Below are positions 12,441-24,760 of a stretch of DNA of 64,000 bases, piece by piece (positions within the stretch are counted from its first letter, which is position 1; each line of letters opens with the position of its first letter). A program made the position numbers and the translations under genes. This DNA comes from Corallium rubrum (lineage: Eukaryota; Cnidaria; Anthozoa; Scleralcyonacea; Coralliidae), in contig OZ036010.1 in NCBI GenBank assembly GCA_964035015.1, positions 6,385,467 to 6,449,466 on the forward strand, read 5' to 3'. The notes below the pieces were generated by a model. It did no database searches, was not told the DNA's origin, and worked only from the letters and a program-made list of their open reading frames with translations.

Positions 12441-13590
12441 CAGCTAGGCTTTTGCACAATTGCACATTATGCTAGCATTATTTTGAGCATTTTGGCAACG
12501 GAAAAGCAATGAGAATAATGCTAGCATTCTGGCAAGGAAGTGTATTCATTGAACAATAATTTGTTAATTATTAATAATATACAGAATTATATCTATGTTA
12601 TCACATGGTAAGTTTTGAAATTTTGAGAGTTTAATACAACAGTCTTGCACTGGTCAGTAGATTCTTTTGCAGTTTGGGGGAAGTTCGTTTTTGGATTAAG
12701 TCCCACATTTTAGAGGAAATATTAATTTATATGAAGTTAGTACTGGTACAGTGTGTACTTCAACCATGCATTCTGCTCCCAGATCCGTGCTCCGAGTCAC
12801 AGAATAGATATCTATTCAGTGTCCAAGTGGAGTGCATCTTAGCCAAAAGGATTGCAGGCTATGGGCACGAGCCATGAGATTATGCAAATAACTGCAACTC
12901 GTTTTTGGCTATTCTGTAAAAAATAATAAAGATAAGGCAAGGGCTTATATTTATGGGAAGTTTAGTGTATGACAAAATAGTTCTACAGGTACAAGTATGC
13001 AAGGCAGGGAGGCATGAAACTGACAGAAGACCAAGGATCAAGTTTAAAATATGGTTAATGCCTCTCCCTGCCTTCTCTCTGAGTGGCAATAAGTGGCTCA
13101 GAACAGGGCATAGTCCCAATTGACTTAAGCTACCAAGAACACTACCTATATACATGCCATGGTGCTATTAAATTATTATTATATACATGCAAGTATTTTA
13201 GTAGAAAATATACAGTGACATTTTTTCCATATCCTCACCAGGAATATGATTTTGCATGATTACATAAATAATTAATAAAAACTAAAATTAATATATAAGC
13301 AAAAAAAAATTTAAAAATCATCAGTTTCTAGTCTGGATAAGTAAGTACTGCGTAGAACAGTTTTAAAATATATATAAGTCAAGTTCACTATAAATGCTTT
13401 TTGCTTCAGAATGAAAATTATTCCACATCCGTATAGCTCTGGGAAAGAATAGGCCATGTCCACACGTATGCGTTTTCATAGCAAATTGCAAAAGCAGCCT
13501 GCTCTTTATATTAATAGGGTCCATAAATGATTTAACATACTTTTGTTCATGAGGATACCACAGTTCACTTACCTAAATGGATGCAATACT
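12441..13590. other. Non-coding AT-rich stretch
   Basis: No ORF with family resemblance, no strong repeat structure, and several AT-rich tracts around 13240-13320. Confidence 0.35.
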
Positions 13591-13596
13591 CACCTT

Positions 13597-13700
13597 CTCT
13601 CTGATGAAGGTCCTTCGCTCGAAACGTTACACTCCTACGTTCTCTGTTTCGGCAGTATATCTAACCTTACTATATTTCGATTGTTGTTTCTACACTGCCT
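13597..13700 (+). repeat. Dispersed gaagg-ccttcgctcgaaacgtt repeat
   Basis: Matches the segments at 10205-10300 and 11864-11970, and in reverse 59510-59595. The shared core is cgttctctgtttcggcag followed by a variable gap and atatttcgattgttg. It probably represents the end of one mobile-element family. Confidence 0.6.
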
Positions 13701-14897
13701 ACCCAGCACGCTACTTTTATTGCACTGTTTACCTAGTAACGGCTTTCTCCTTGTTTGAATAGCTTTACCTTTTGCAAGTGACCGAGTTATAGTTGATCAG
13801 TATAAATGTGGCTGACAATTGTCTTCATTATAAACATGCTTTATACAAAGGCTTACGATGTTTACAACTGCAACACGCCGGCGACGATCTAGTAAAAGAT
13901 GCATGGCGAGCTATTTCAAAACAGGTTGGCCCTGGCCTTGCTGCTTTATCATCAGACAACTACAAAATACGAGTATAATAATAAGCACCGAATAGAGCAA
14001 ATACTGGTAAGATATCAATTATGTTGAACTGTTCAGTGATAAATATATTAGATCCATTGTTTTAATTTTCAGAAAAACGGCCTTGTTGTTTAATACATTT
14101 AACTACATTAGCAAACCTTCGGCGCTTCGTGCACCGCTGCAGTTCATAAAGATCATAGATTCTATTTGTCAAAATGTATGCAATTATGCATTGCCATATA
14201 GTCTTGCTAGAGTACGCACAGGCTACGCTAAGCTTTCAGGCATCTTGTAATTAATATAAATGTAATATGCACCAATATTAAAGGTTACCAAGGTTAACCT
14301 CAGGGGTGACAAGCACTCGAGAACAACAAAAATCACTTGGCCTATTGCCTTGTAATTTTCAATGTTCTCTCGTGTTTGTAAAACATTCAAAAACAATAAA
14401 ATTAAGTCACTTGACTTGCAGCTCGTTGCAGCCTCATGATTTTCATTATTCTCTCATGTTTTACAAACACTCCAGAACAATGAAAATTGTGATTTTCATT
14501 GTGCTCTCGTGTTTGTGAAATAATTATTACATAATAGACAGAAACCATTAGTGTTAATTATACCCAGATTACTGCAGTATTCATCAAAGTCTTTAACCAG
14601 CACCAGGAAGATCTTGTGTCACAAAGTCCAACACACATCTTTTTTGCCACTGATTTCTCTACACACTTTTAAAACTTATAGCTGATTAGTTTTCTTTGTT
14701 ACATTTAGAACTTCTGTTTTAAGTTTATATAGTTTATACATGTATACATGAAAAAAAATAACAAAATTTCTGAAAGCCATACACTTAAATATTTTTTACT
14801 GCAGCCTGAACCAGTCAAAAATTGTAACTTAGCTTGTCAGTGAGAGAATTAAGTTAGTTCAAGTTACTTTAAAATTATTTTGTTTTAAATTTCATAG

Positions 14898-14983
14898 AAA
14901 TGTTTTACACTTCTGAACATTTTGGTGACGATGAATGTGGGGATGGAACTGAGCCCAAATCGTTTAAACCACCAGATCCAAAG
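14898..14983 (+). other. Exon-like block (acceptor ttcatag, donor gtaagg), unknown
   Basis: An 86-base block starts after a consensus-like acceptor and ends at a donor. It reads ATG TTT TAC ACT with an open frame (MFYTSEHFGDDECGDGTEPK and on). The paralogous block at 61077-61153 differs by two deletions of six and three bases, both keeping the frame. The product is unidentified. The frame-preserving differences are the only evidence that it codes. Confidence 0.4.
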
Positions 14984-15263
14984 GTAAGGTTGGCTAATAT
15001 GTATTGGATCACCAGCCCTCTAAAGTTTATCTTAGTCAATAATTAATTGGGATTGTCGGTGTATTGTAAATGTTGTACGCTTGGCAATGGTGCCGAGCAT
15101 ACAAAAATTCTGAAAATTTTGTACGCTCGGCAGTGGTGCTGAGTGCACAAAAATTCTGAAAATTTTGTATGCTTGGCAGACGTACTGTAATTGCACTGCA
15201 CTGTACTGTACTGTACTGCACTGTAATTGTACCATGCTATACTACTATACTGTACTGCACTAT

Positions 15264-15320
15264 AATTATTACTCGGGCTACCTGTGGTAGCCCAGTCTAG
15301 GTTTCGGTGGCTTTCCTGTA
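15264..15320 (+). repeat. ctcgggctacc hairpin repeat
   Basis: Reads gggctacctgtggtagccc, an almost perfect short hairpin, followed by agtctaggtttcggtgg. Related copies lie near 3239, 7300, 41514 and 61488. A second family motif (agacgcctgnncaggcg next to gggcta) lies near 8211, 17250, 27345, 43910 and 63510. Both motifs carry hairpins. They could be two ends of one family, but I have not shown that. Confidence 0.55.
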
Positions 15321-17610
15321 TTATTCGTCAGTATTATTTTCTGGTCGACAAATTGCAATTATTGCATCATCGTGATAGGCTTTGCGAAACCACGCAGTGT
15401 GCTCAGCTGTGATGGTGGACCTTTAATACTGTAGTATAGTTCTCTGAAAGAAACAAAGAATCAATCTCTCGGCGATACTAGACATTGTATGGCCGTTTTA
15501 CCAAAACTCACCAGGATCTGTTGAAGTAAAGGTGAGCTGTTTCATAATTTCCATTGGACCAATTTCAAAAAATATTTCCCAAGTGAAAATATTTTCACAA
15601 ATGCAGTTGTCGCAGTTTAATTACAATGTTTACAGCAAAACCAACACCTAGGTTTTAGTTGTAATTCGTGAGCCGATATGTGTCGTATGGCTGCAGCTGC
15701 CTGAGTGCCCTTAATATGCCTTCGACTCGGCTATGTCAAAAATTATTGTAAGGTGCATTTGAAAACCTTAAAGTTGAATTTGCACAGTATAAATACATAT
15801 TATTATTATTAGATAGCTGTTGTCCAAATTTAGTTTATAGAACACAAGTTTTTAATATACCATGTTTAAACCATTTTGTTTGAGCAGTTTGCCCTGCGTG
15901 TTTATATAATAGATCCGTCAGTAGCTAAATCGGTTATCCATGTATGAATTAAAAATTTTGAAAAGTTGTTGAACTCAGTTACAGTAACTTAAGCATATTG
16001 AATAACCATAGTCATACAGACATGAATACATGGCCTCAAATAAAACAATTCTCTTAAAAATTGACATGGTGATCATTACTATACTGTATAGTTTGGATTT
16101 GTTCATGTAATCAGTACTAATCACTCAAGATTTTGAGCCTTGTGCCCTAGGGTTGTCCACATTATGTCAACATGATTTTGAGCATAATAGTGAGGCAAAA
16201 GTATAGTTCCACTCTTTGTGTTCTAGAAAAACTTGCCAAAACCATATTAATTAATTCCCACACAAGACACCAGTCCAGGGGCCAGGACCCAAGGCATGGC
16301 ACTTTCTCGATACATGCACAATGCAAACCCTAACCCATAACCATTTTGGTTGTGCATATACTGTATTGAGAAAGAGCCCCAGGCACCTCATTTTAAGACC
16401 AGTCATGGCTTAACAATGACTTCCAGACATGCATGGCTTCCAGTATATCCAGTTATATGACTACCAGTACACGTTTTAATGCACCAGTGTCAGCTGCCTC
16501 TAATTGTGTCTACTGTCATCTACTAATTCATTTTACTTATCTTTATGCAATCATAATGGAGCATAATACCAATGCTACATTATTTGAACAGGTGATCATT
16601 CCTTATCTGTATGCTGCTAGTGTAAAACACAAGTTCTCTTTAGTTCCGTTCACCTGATATTGATTAAAATTTCAGTTTTAAACTCCAGGCTAAATTAACT
16701 GTCACAAACTTGTACCCAGGGTCTTTATTACGTGCCGTTTATGAACCAAAAATTTAGAATTAGTGAGCAATTCCTTTTTATCTGCCACCACCATCAACTT
16801 TGACTGATACTCATGAAAATCTTGGACCAATATGTCTCTATTTTCTCTTGTACAGTACTTTTTTTGGCTAATTTTTCTTGAACATTCTCTACACTGATGG
16901 TCTGCAAACTATGGTCACAACCCAAAATCTGGGCACAAAACATTTTCACAGGATTTTGTCGGAAGTCAAACAATTCATTGTATAGTTTTTCAGCATTTGC
17001 CGACAAACATTAGTCAAGTTAACGCGGTTGTCTGTTACCCAATGTTAGTAGACATGAAATCCCCAAATGCAATAGTATTTTTTGTTCACTACTTTCACAA
17101 GTTCATGTAATTACAGTTACATATGTACAACAAATAATGTTACACTAGGTCAGCTAAATCCTGTATTCAGTGGGTTATGGCACAATGCTTGAAATTGTGC
17201 AGTGGGTTGTCAGCCTAAAAATTTCCAGACTGTTGGTCTACACATACAAATAACAACAAGACGCCTGGCCAGGCGTTCACTTGGGCTACTGCAAAATCGC
17301 AGTGAGTAGGTGGAGGTGTTTTGGATAAAAGGTACTGAAATTGTTATGAAAGCTGCAATCACACACATGCGCAGGTTATCACAAACACAGTGGCGTAGCC
17401 AGGGGGGCAAGGGGCAACATACCCCACCCCCGGTCTTTAAGGCCGTTCTATTGCAACGTGAAATCCACGGAGAAACTTGTAGGGGGGGAGGGTGCACTTT
17501 TGTTTTAAGGCAAAGTGAGTAGACTAGTAATGTTGTAATTTTCAGGGGAACACCCCCCACCCCCTTTAGGAGCTCGTGGTTCTTGCCCCCCAAGACCCTG
17601 GCTATCTATT

Positions 17611-17960
17611 ACTCTATTAAAAACTATCTCTTTAACTCTTTCTTGTCCGAATTGGTCTTCAGTATTTTATTCTGGCTAACGCCAGACGATTTTATTCACC
17701 TCTGGGGAAGCCCCCGAACAGGAATGAGTTATAAACTACTGTATCTCTTTAACTCTTTCTTGTCCGAATTGGTCTTTAGTATTTTATTCTGGCTAACGCC
17801 AGACGATTTTATTCACCTCTGGGGAAGCCCCCGGACAGGAATGAGTTATAAACTATCTCTTTAACTCTTTCTTGTCCGAATTGGTCTTTAGTATTTTATT
17901 CTGGCTAACGCCAGACGATTTTATTCACCTCTGGGGAAGCCCCCGGACAGGAATGAGTTA
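17611..17960 (+). repeat. Three tandem copies of a 112-117 bp unit, inserted in copy A only
   Basis: The unit starting tttaactctttcttgtccg begins at 17631, 17748 and 17860. The corresponding place in copy B (about 63868) reads ctctattaaagtctaaac with no insert. The insert is bordered by ttaaa on both sides, consistent with a short target duplication. Each unit includes gggaagccccc and a ctggctaacgccagac hairpin. Confidence 0.7.
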
Positions 17961-18063
17961 AAGTCTAAACACATTGGTCACAGACAAAAGTCGAAACATA
18001 ATCTAATTCTCCGATAGAATAGAAAACGCAATTCGCAATACACAAACACGATTGCCTGTTTAA

Positions 18064-18394
18064 AATGCCTGTCTCACGTTTGGGGATTTTACATATTCGT
18101 AATATTTGGGTCTTCCTGAGCGAAATCATAATATATCTTGTCACCCGAAAATTTCATCTTCATGGACTTTTTTGCTGTCAAATTTACCGAATGTGATGTC
18201 ACAAGAGGCATTTTTGTGGCAAGTAACAAAAGAAAACTGGTTTGGAATGCCTCTTGTGACATCACATCCGGTAACTTTGACAGCGAAAAACTCCATGAAG
18301 GTGAAACTTTCGGCTGATAAGATATATTATGATTTTGCTCAGGAAGACCCACATATTACGAATATGTAAAATCCCCAAACGTACGATAGGCACT
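18064..18394. mobile_element. Foldback MITE with TTAA borders
   Basis: A nearly full-length palindrome: left arm cacgtttggggattttacat and right arm atgtaaaatccccaaacg, with homology continuing through aatattgggtcttcct and gcctcttgtgacatcaca. TTAA lies just outside both ends. The right terminus matches the foldback at 282-708 (TTAAAGTGCCTAT). Confidence 0.7.
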
Positions 18395-18438
18395 TTAATA
18401 TTTCCATACAGCGTTGAGCGTTCACATGTCGAGTCTCC

Positions 18439-18573
18439 TTAGGCCCAGGTCAAACGTCGAACTTTTCATGAGTCGAACTCAATGTAAATTAGGAAAGTCT
18501 TTTGTTTACTTAGGTTCATTTAGGTGCATTGAGTTCGTCTCATGTGAAGTACGTCGTTTGACCCGGGCCTAAG
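18439..18573. mobile_element. Short TIR MITE
   Basis: Ends ttaggcccaggtcaaacg and cgtttgacccgggcctaa are inverted repeats. Internal arms cgaactcaatg and cattgagttcg are also complementary. The bordering TTA/TAA would fit a three-base target duplication. Confidence 0.6.
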
Positions 18574-19407
18574 AGTATTAAATATCAACACAGCATGTTT
18601 ACCAGTCAAGCCGTCTGGTTGTATGACCTGTGGTTGCATGAGTCTAGGTTTCGCCTCGGTTTCTGTTTTGTTAATTTTCTCATCGCGTTTGTGCACTTTT
18701 CCCCAGAATGCACTGCAACCTTAGTTTGCTTCGATCTGTTTACATTTCTGAGCAAAACAGTTAGGCTGTTTCACTCCTAGAACAGGAAAAATTGCCGCTG
18801 TTTTCGTCTTAGAAAACAGGAAAGAAACAGAACTCACTATAAACCAACGATATTTGTGGTGAACTATAATCTTTTCAAGCTTTATTAACTAACGATGCGG
18901 CGATACCTCGTCAGTCCTCGTGAAACATTTTATACTATTCACACTGCATATTAAATTAGAGCATCGCATATAAAGGTTAACAAACTATGAATAAATTGTC
19001 AGTGTGGTCAACTACAGCGGTGTAGCTACGTAGCGTGCGATGCAGCCCAGTATTATATTGGAAGGTTTATCGGGATTCCTGATAGTGATAGCGATTTATC
19101 GTGAAAAATGACTTCCCACCCACCTACCCAATTCTTAGTCTCCCTCGCAGCCGTTGTTAGGGTCGCCGTCCCAAACTCGCTCCCCACCAGCGGCTGCTCA
19201 CTCGAGCGACACATTCCATTCCCTTTGTATAATGAACCAATGAGATTATAGCATTGATCACTTCTAAAATTAAACGCCAGCCTTTTGCCGAGCGACGAGG
19301 CAAGCATTGTTGTGTAAAACTTGTTTAATCGAAAGCTAATATTTCGAAAAGTTTAGCTTAGAACATTACAAAATTTACGAAGAATAATGTCTTGACTATG
19401 TTCTTTC
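18574..19407. other. Repeat-derived flank of the IS3EU-like element
   Basis: The segment 19120-19225 (ctccctcgcagccgttg and on) recurs inverted at 27172-27245. The segment 19310-19400 (cgaaaagtttagcttagaa) recurs directly at 26560-26645. The transposon at 19408-26216 has therefore landed in older repetitive DNA. No gene. Confidence 0.45.
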
Positions 19408-19693
19408 TACGGTGGCCCACAAGTATCACGGCAAAAGTTTTAAACAAACGATGTCAACATTAATTTTACATCAATGACAAATCTTTTAAACTAACAGCAA
19501 CGGTTCAAAATAATTTCAGACAAAAGATTTAGATCCACGGCAACAATTTGATATCCACGGCAAAAGTTTTCAACCAGTGACACATTTAAAACCCACGGCA
19601 ACAATGCGACATTGACGGCAAAACTTTTGCGGCGGAAGTGACAAGAGCGGAAGTTTGTCTCAAGTCAAATTAGTACCCAGGTCACTCACGCAT
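19408..19693 (+). repeat. Left terminal inverted repeat, 286 bp
   Basis: Inverted partner of 25931-26216. Internally it holds repeated cacggcaa motifs (near 19428, 19536, 19557, 19593 and 19615) that may be transposase-binding sites by analogy with other long-TIR transposons. The inner end is gtcactcacgcat. Confidence 0.9.
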
Positions 19694-19804
19694 CCTCTTT
19701 TATCCGATGCTGAATGCTGAATAATTTACGCCATGTTTTATACATGTTTGGAAGAACGAATGTAGCCTAACCAATCCCTGACAATCTGGATCGTCTTTAA
19801 TGAT

Positions 19805-22800
19805 ATGGAAGAAAAGGATTCAAAGTGCGATATAATGTGAGTAACTTCTAACTAGTTTAAACAAATTGACGTATTTAAATTTTAAAATGAGTTGTAAGAC
19901 GTCATACATTTGCAAACATTGAATTATGGTGTTTCTTTTTCGTATTATATTTATGGAAGATCGTACAAAATTATAACGAAAAGTTAAATGTCATGATGGT
20001 TAGCTTAAATTCTGCCTTCTGCTTTAGATTCTGTGGTATGTGCTCCGTCGGAGTGAGAAAGGGAGTTAAGTATTGCTGGAGCTGCAACGCAGATCAAACA
20101 GCAAGTGGTCCACCTAATGAAATACTACAACCTGGAAGAGCAGATACATCTTTTGGCAGACTACAGCCTCCAACTCCAACACAAGCAACTGGACTGAAGA
20201 GAAAGGCCATGTCTCTTAACAGCTATATGAAGGCTAAAACATCTGAACGACAATCTGGTAGTGAATTCCGCTCCAACTCCAAGAAAAAAGCCAACAATAA
20301 GGAAGGCAATAAAGAAGTGGTTATTAATATTGGTCTGAAAGAACTATGTGACGTGGGCCTTAAGACAATCCGTGGTAAGCGCTTACCACTTCGTGTTCCT
20401 CAGTCTGCGACATATGATGTAATACTGCAGAAGGCAGTGCAGAAATGGAGTGCATATGATAAAAAGTTTGATGCATCCAAACAGTATGTTTTGTTGTATG
20501 ATGATGAGACATATGCTCGATTTATGCCTGGTAAGTATACATAGTTTTAGAGGTAATGCACAAGTCAATTTGTCCTGTAATCATCCCCCCCCCTCTCCGG
20601 GCAAAAATTAATATTTACCCAGGGATTTGTTGGTTGTTTTTTTCTCAAGTTTATGGCAAATTTCCCACATCCTGGGAGGACTTTGGAATTTATTAATTCC
20701 CCACCCCGGAACAAGGCTGAAAAAAATAATATAAGAATTAAAAACCTAATGGGTCATTCCAGAAAACATCCTCACCTCCCCCACGGAGGAAATGTGAAGT
20801 TGACCCCCTCCCCCTTTCGGACGTCCTAGTACATTTTACTATTATCAGAAGTAGATTTACCCCCCTCCCCTTCCCGGATGGCACAAATTTCCTCTGTGCA
20901 GGAGGTATGGATCTTTTCTGGAATGACCCAATTTACACTATATCAACTGCATGGTTATTAATTGAACATGAAATGAAATAATGTAAAATTAAACAGTGGC
21001 TCATTTCTTTTCCTGTTTGCCCACACACTTGGATTATTTTCCCGAAAAATCTTTCAATTTCATTTCCATTTTGAACACGTGGAAGGAAGAAATGTTTAGT
21101 TACCAGACTCCCAAGGCCTTTAGTGTACTGTATTTGTTTATGATGTGCAGCAGAGATATGTGAGTTTAAAAATAGGTGAACCACAAGACAGCTTGGTACC
21201 ATCCAAGGTTGATAATAATATTTTCTGACTAACATTAAAATTAATAACACAGTGGTGTACTGAACAGAAGGGGGGGGGGGGTTGTTACACCTTGCTACTT
21301 TCCTGGGAAATCACTGGTAAATTGATAATGGATGGGTAAAACGAAATTGGTTGGTAAAAATCGGTCAGTTAATTTAGGATTTAATACCTTAAAAACTTAT
21401 AAACCCACCTGGTTTTCATTGGTAAATCATGGGTTTTGTCAATAAATTTTGAAACACCCCTAATCAAAATGACCTGGGTATGCCCCTGATAACATATCCT
21501 TTGTATAAGTAAATATAGTGAGTACTGTACACCTAGGTTACATTTGTAGTATTGATATAGAGAAATTTTGTGGGTTTTAATTTTGCGAGCATTAAAATAC
21601 ATGTAAATAGTACATCAATGCTAGACATGGTTCTCAGTCATAGAAGTACTTAAAAATTATTGTCAGTTAGTATATAGGACCTGAAGTATACAGCCAACTT
21701 ATTGAAATGTACATGTACTGTATGTTGTACCCACAAGTACCCTCTCAGAAACCAGATTTATATATTGGGGTAGTACTATTTCATGATACAGTGATACACT
21801 TCCATTCAAGCAGTATAACGCTTATTTTGAATAATTAGCATAAACTGGCATAAATAAACATTTGGTTCTGGTTTCAGGTTCCTATGTTGCTGTATCATGA
21901 AATAGTACTAACTGATATATTCTGGTTATTCAATCACAACTTGTGACACTGGATAAATTCATAATCAGGCACTACTTAAGACAAACACTGTTTTCTATGA
22001 AGATTTCCTGTAAATAATGGGTTGGTTTGCTTCTGTGTTTGGCATTGAAAAGATTTCTTTAATAAATTTCATATTAACATGAAAACTTATTTTTAGGTGA
22101 ACCTAAGGAATTCTTCTCTCTCAACAAATATAAGATTGAAGTTGGAAAAGATTTCAAGCGTATTGTCTTTTATTTGTGTAAATCGGATGAATTTGACTCC
22201 TACGAAGAACGAGAAAAATCGTCAGCAAAAGAGAATAATTTTAATGTAAACGAGTTCTTTAATGCTGATTTTCCTGATGATGAGATTTTTCTGCTTGATG
22301 ATTTTAACGATGGAGGAGAGAACGATGGAGGAGAGAATGGTGGAGGAGAGAATGGTGGAGGAAAGACTGATGGAGGAGAGAATGGTGGAGGAAAGAATGA
22401 TGGAGGAGAAAGAGATGGAGGAGGGCACTTGACACAAGAAGATCAGAAGAGAAACGAGAGTGCTTCCAGTCAAACTAGTGCAGACATGACACCAGAATTA
22501 GTTGGACATGCCAGTCACTTAGATGTTATAAAAGAAATCAGCTCAAGAGTGAATTATGGCAGCCAATTTTTCCTTACCACAAGACGAAAAGCACCATTTT
22601 CTCGCATTTTGAGCCTTTGGAAAAGGCAAGCTTCAAAGTGTGACCCCATGGACGTTTTGAAGGTTCATTATAGTGGTGAGGATGGGATAGATTCTGGTGC
22701 TTTAGCCTTAGAGTTTCTGGAAGAGTGTATATCAGAAATGGGAAACATTATGTTTCCAGATGGTTCACCAGTCTACTCATCATCACACGTGGAAAGTGGC

Positions 22801-23709
22801 AATTTCCGTGCATGTGGTCAGATTGTTGCTGTGTCGCTGGCACAAGGTGGCCCACCTCCTTGCTTTCTGGAGCAATGTAGTTATGAAGCAGGATTCTCTG
22901 AGGTAGATATGATGAATATTGGTAAAGAGAATCTCACTGCAAAAGAATTAAAGCTACTTGATGAAGTGAGATCAGATTGTGTGAAATACACTGAACTGAT
23001 TCTGGATCATGGGTACACTGGTCAAATAGGTAATGAGCATGTCGAGGCAATTATCCGATCTCTGAAAGTAAGCTTTGTCTCCCGTCGATGCCTGTATATG
23101 AAAGAGTTTATGATCGGTTTAAAGTTGTATGGCCTGGATGTAATAATACAACAAAAGCCATTGCTTTGCCAGCCACTCTTCGTGAATGGGGATCTAAAGA
23201 ATGGGTTGATTCCCAATGCTGACTATGTATTCTCTTTGATGGTCCCTCATTATTCAAAGAAAGGAACTTCAAGAAGATGCATTGAAGAAGAGCTTATGGA
23301 TCATCTGCAAGATACTCTGATGGCCTTCGAAGATGAAAATGTCACAGGACATACAGTTGCAGTAGCATGGAACTACAATGATGGTACTGCTGAAGAAGCT
23401 CCAGCCAATGAACCTGCTGGCAATGAAGTGTTGGAAGAATTTGAGACCCCTTGCGTGAATATCCCCGGGGTGATGGGTTGGCTAACCGGAATGCAGCACA
23501 AGCCTCTTAATGGAGAAAAGCCAAAAATAAGTGTCTCTTTTGACCACGAGTGTTTAGAGAGAAATCCTAAACATTCGATTTGTTTTCCTATTGTCAGTGC
23601 TTGTGGAAGAACTCTGACTATCCCAGTTGTGCATATGAGGGATGCAGGGAAGTTCAAAGAAATTTTCCTTATGGCATACTGTAAAGGCCAGGCATTTGGA
23701 AAACCTTAA
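19805..23709 (+). CDS. HECT-type E3 ubiquitin-ligase-like protein, three exons
   Basis: My gene model joins 19805-19836, 20028-20530 and 22097-23709, giving 715 residues. The introns have gtgagt/ttag and gtaagt/ttag borders and the frame is exact. Residues 8-30 form a zinc ribbon (Cys13, Cys16, Cys27, Cys30, spacing CX2C-X10-CX2C). A Ser/Lys-rich linker and a beta-rich segment (about 110-200) follow. Next is a Gly/Glu/Asp low-complexity tract from 15-bp repeats (22312-22425). The C-terminal half (about 364-715) resembles the HECT domain of G2E3-like proteins: VHYSGEDGIDSGAL at its start, then a C-lobe with HSICFPIVSACGRTL, where Cys674 takes the place of the catalytic thioester Cys. HECT ligases pass ubiquitin through that Cys to substrates. 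Activity here is inference. The gene starts about 110 bp inside the left TIR, so its promoter is probably in or next to the TIR. Confidence 0.8.
20531..22096 (+). other. Intron 2 of the HECT-like gene, with inserted repeats
   Basis: A 1,566-bp intron bounded by gtaagt and ttttag. It contains a MITE (20750-20930), a G run near 21270-21281, and an inverted pair tagtactatttcatgata / tatcatgaaatagtacta at about 21771-21910. It has no coding sequence of its own. Confidence 0.75.
20750..20930. mobile_element. 181-bp MITE inside the HECT-gene intron
   Basis: Ends tgggtcattccagaaaa and ttttctggaatgaccca are perfect inverted repeats, and the next bases (catcctcacctcc / ggaggtatggatc) are partly complementary. 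The bordering AA/AT give no clear longer duplication. It shows that the transposon gene itself has been a target for smaller elements. Confidence 0.75.
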
Positions 23710-24760
23710 ACATGTATATACTCATTACAGTATTGCTATACAAACAGTAGAGTGTTTGTGAGGCAATTGATACAACAGACATCCTATATTTGATTTGACT
23801 TTATTACAGTTAAACACAAATGAAAACATATAAATTATTTGTTAGATATTTTTTTCATTCCTGCCTAAGACTATGGAGTTACATGCACACTACTTTTGTA
23901 ATTTTGTTACATTCTTTATTCATTTGCAGGGCACAATTTTTACTGGCCTACAAAGTAATGGAAAAAATAACAGATTGTGGCTACCAAAATAAATCTGTTT
24001 TGGAATCTGTGTTCAATGTCCATGACATTGTAAAATCTAAGTTTGACAAGTTCTATTAATATGTTTGAGAAAAGATTAAATATGACAAGTCTTATTGCTG
24101 TGGTAATTGAAGCGTTTATAAAATATTGTTGCAATATATTCCTCATGTTAACAAATTCATTTGATAAGATTTGTTGACAACTACTGTTTTGAATTTGATT
24201 GGTGTTTGGCAAATAATCCTATTTCTTGTTGGTAAAACAATCAAATTCAAAACAGGATGTTAGCCATAATTTTCATCAAATGCATTGATCAACGTGAGGA
24301 ATATATTACAACAATATTTTGGGAACACTTCAATTACCACAACAGTAATGACACAACTCTATGTTAAAAATGTGACATGGTAGACATGCAAGTTTTTCAG
24401 TATGTCTTGCCAGGGAAAACACTTGTCAAAAAAGTTGCATTTGTGTAAACTTGTCTTAATTAAAACATCTTGTATAACCAACTTATTGTTATTTTTGCAG
24501 GCAAATAAATGTGCTCTGTTTTTATACTATGAAATATGTAGCAAAAAGGAGGTTTTTTTACAAAATTGTTAATTGAGTTTTCAATTACAAAATTGAGTTT
24601 TATTAGAGTTAGGAATAATTTGTACTATGGATCCAGAGGCTCAGAGTTGAATTTTATAGACAAATGTTATATATAGTTTATTATTATAGTTCATGTACTT
24701 ATATAGTTACAGTTCACTTTATAGAATAAAGTGTATTATTTCACACATGATTAATATAAG
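23710..24760. other. Convergent 3' region between the HECT-like and transposase genes
   Basis: Holds a poly(A)-type aataaa for the + gene near 23985 and one for the - gene at 24677-24682 (tttatt on +). A large inverted repeat runs 24088-24352: ttgctgtggtaattgaag and cttcaattaccacaacag form its outer arms, with gaatttgattg/caatcaaattc at the centre. An open stretch after tcatttgcag at 23929 (to 24057) could be an extra exon, but I cannot link it to the main frame. Confidence 0.5.

Larger units (their letters stand above)
13921..18063 (+). repeat. Long dispersed repeat, copy A (about 4 kb; pair of 59605-64000)
   Basis: From acaggttggccctgg onward this segment is collinear with 59605-64000 at high identity. 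The two share the 14900 exon-like block, the ctgcactgtactg stretch, the 16433 block, and the agtggcgtagccagg block. Differences are substitutions and discrete indels, three of which look like insertions in one copy only. The copies are probably two insertions of a large mobile element, or a duplicated segment. No recognised protein domain was found inside. Confidence 0.8.

Noticed and set aside
19993-20544. A 183-residue protein starting at 19993
   Set aside because: The first codons are intron; the splice model beginning at 19805 completes the zinc ribbon and joins exon 3 in frame.
23820-24059. Additional exon or small gene after the HECT-like ORF
   Set aside because: There is an acceptor-like tcatttgcag and an open frame, but no donor in the upstream exon that would join it in phase.
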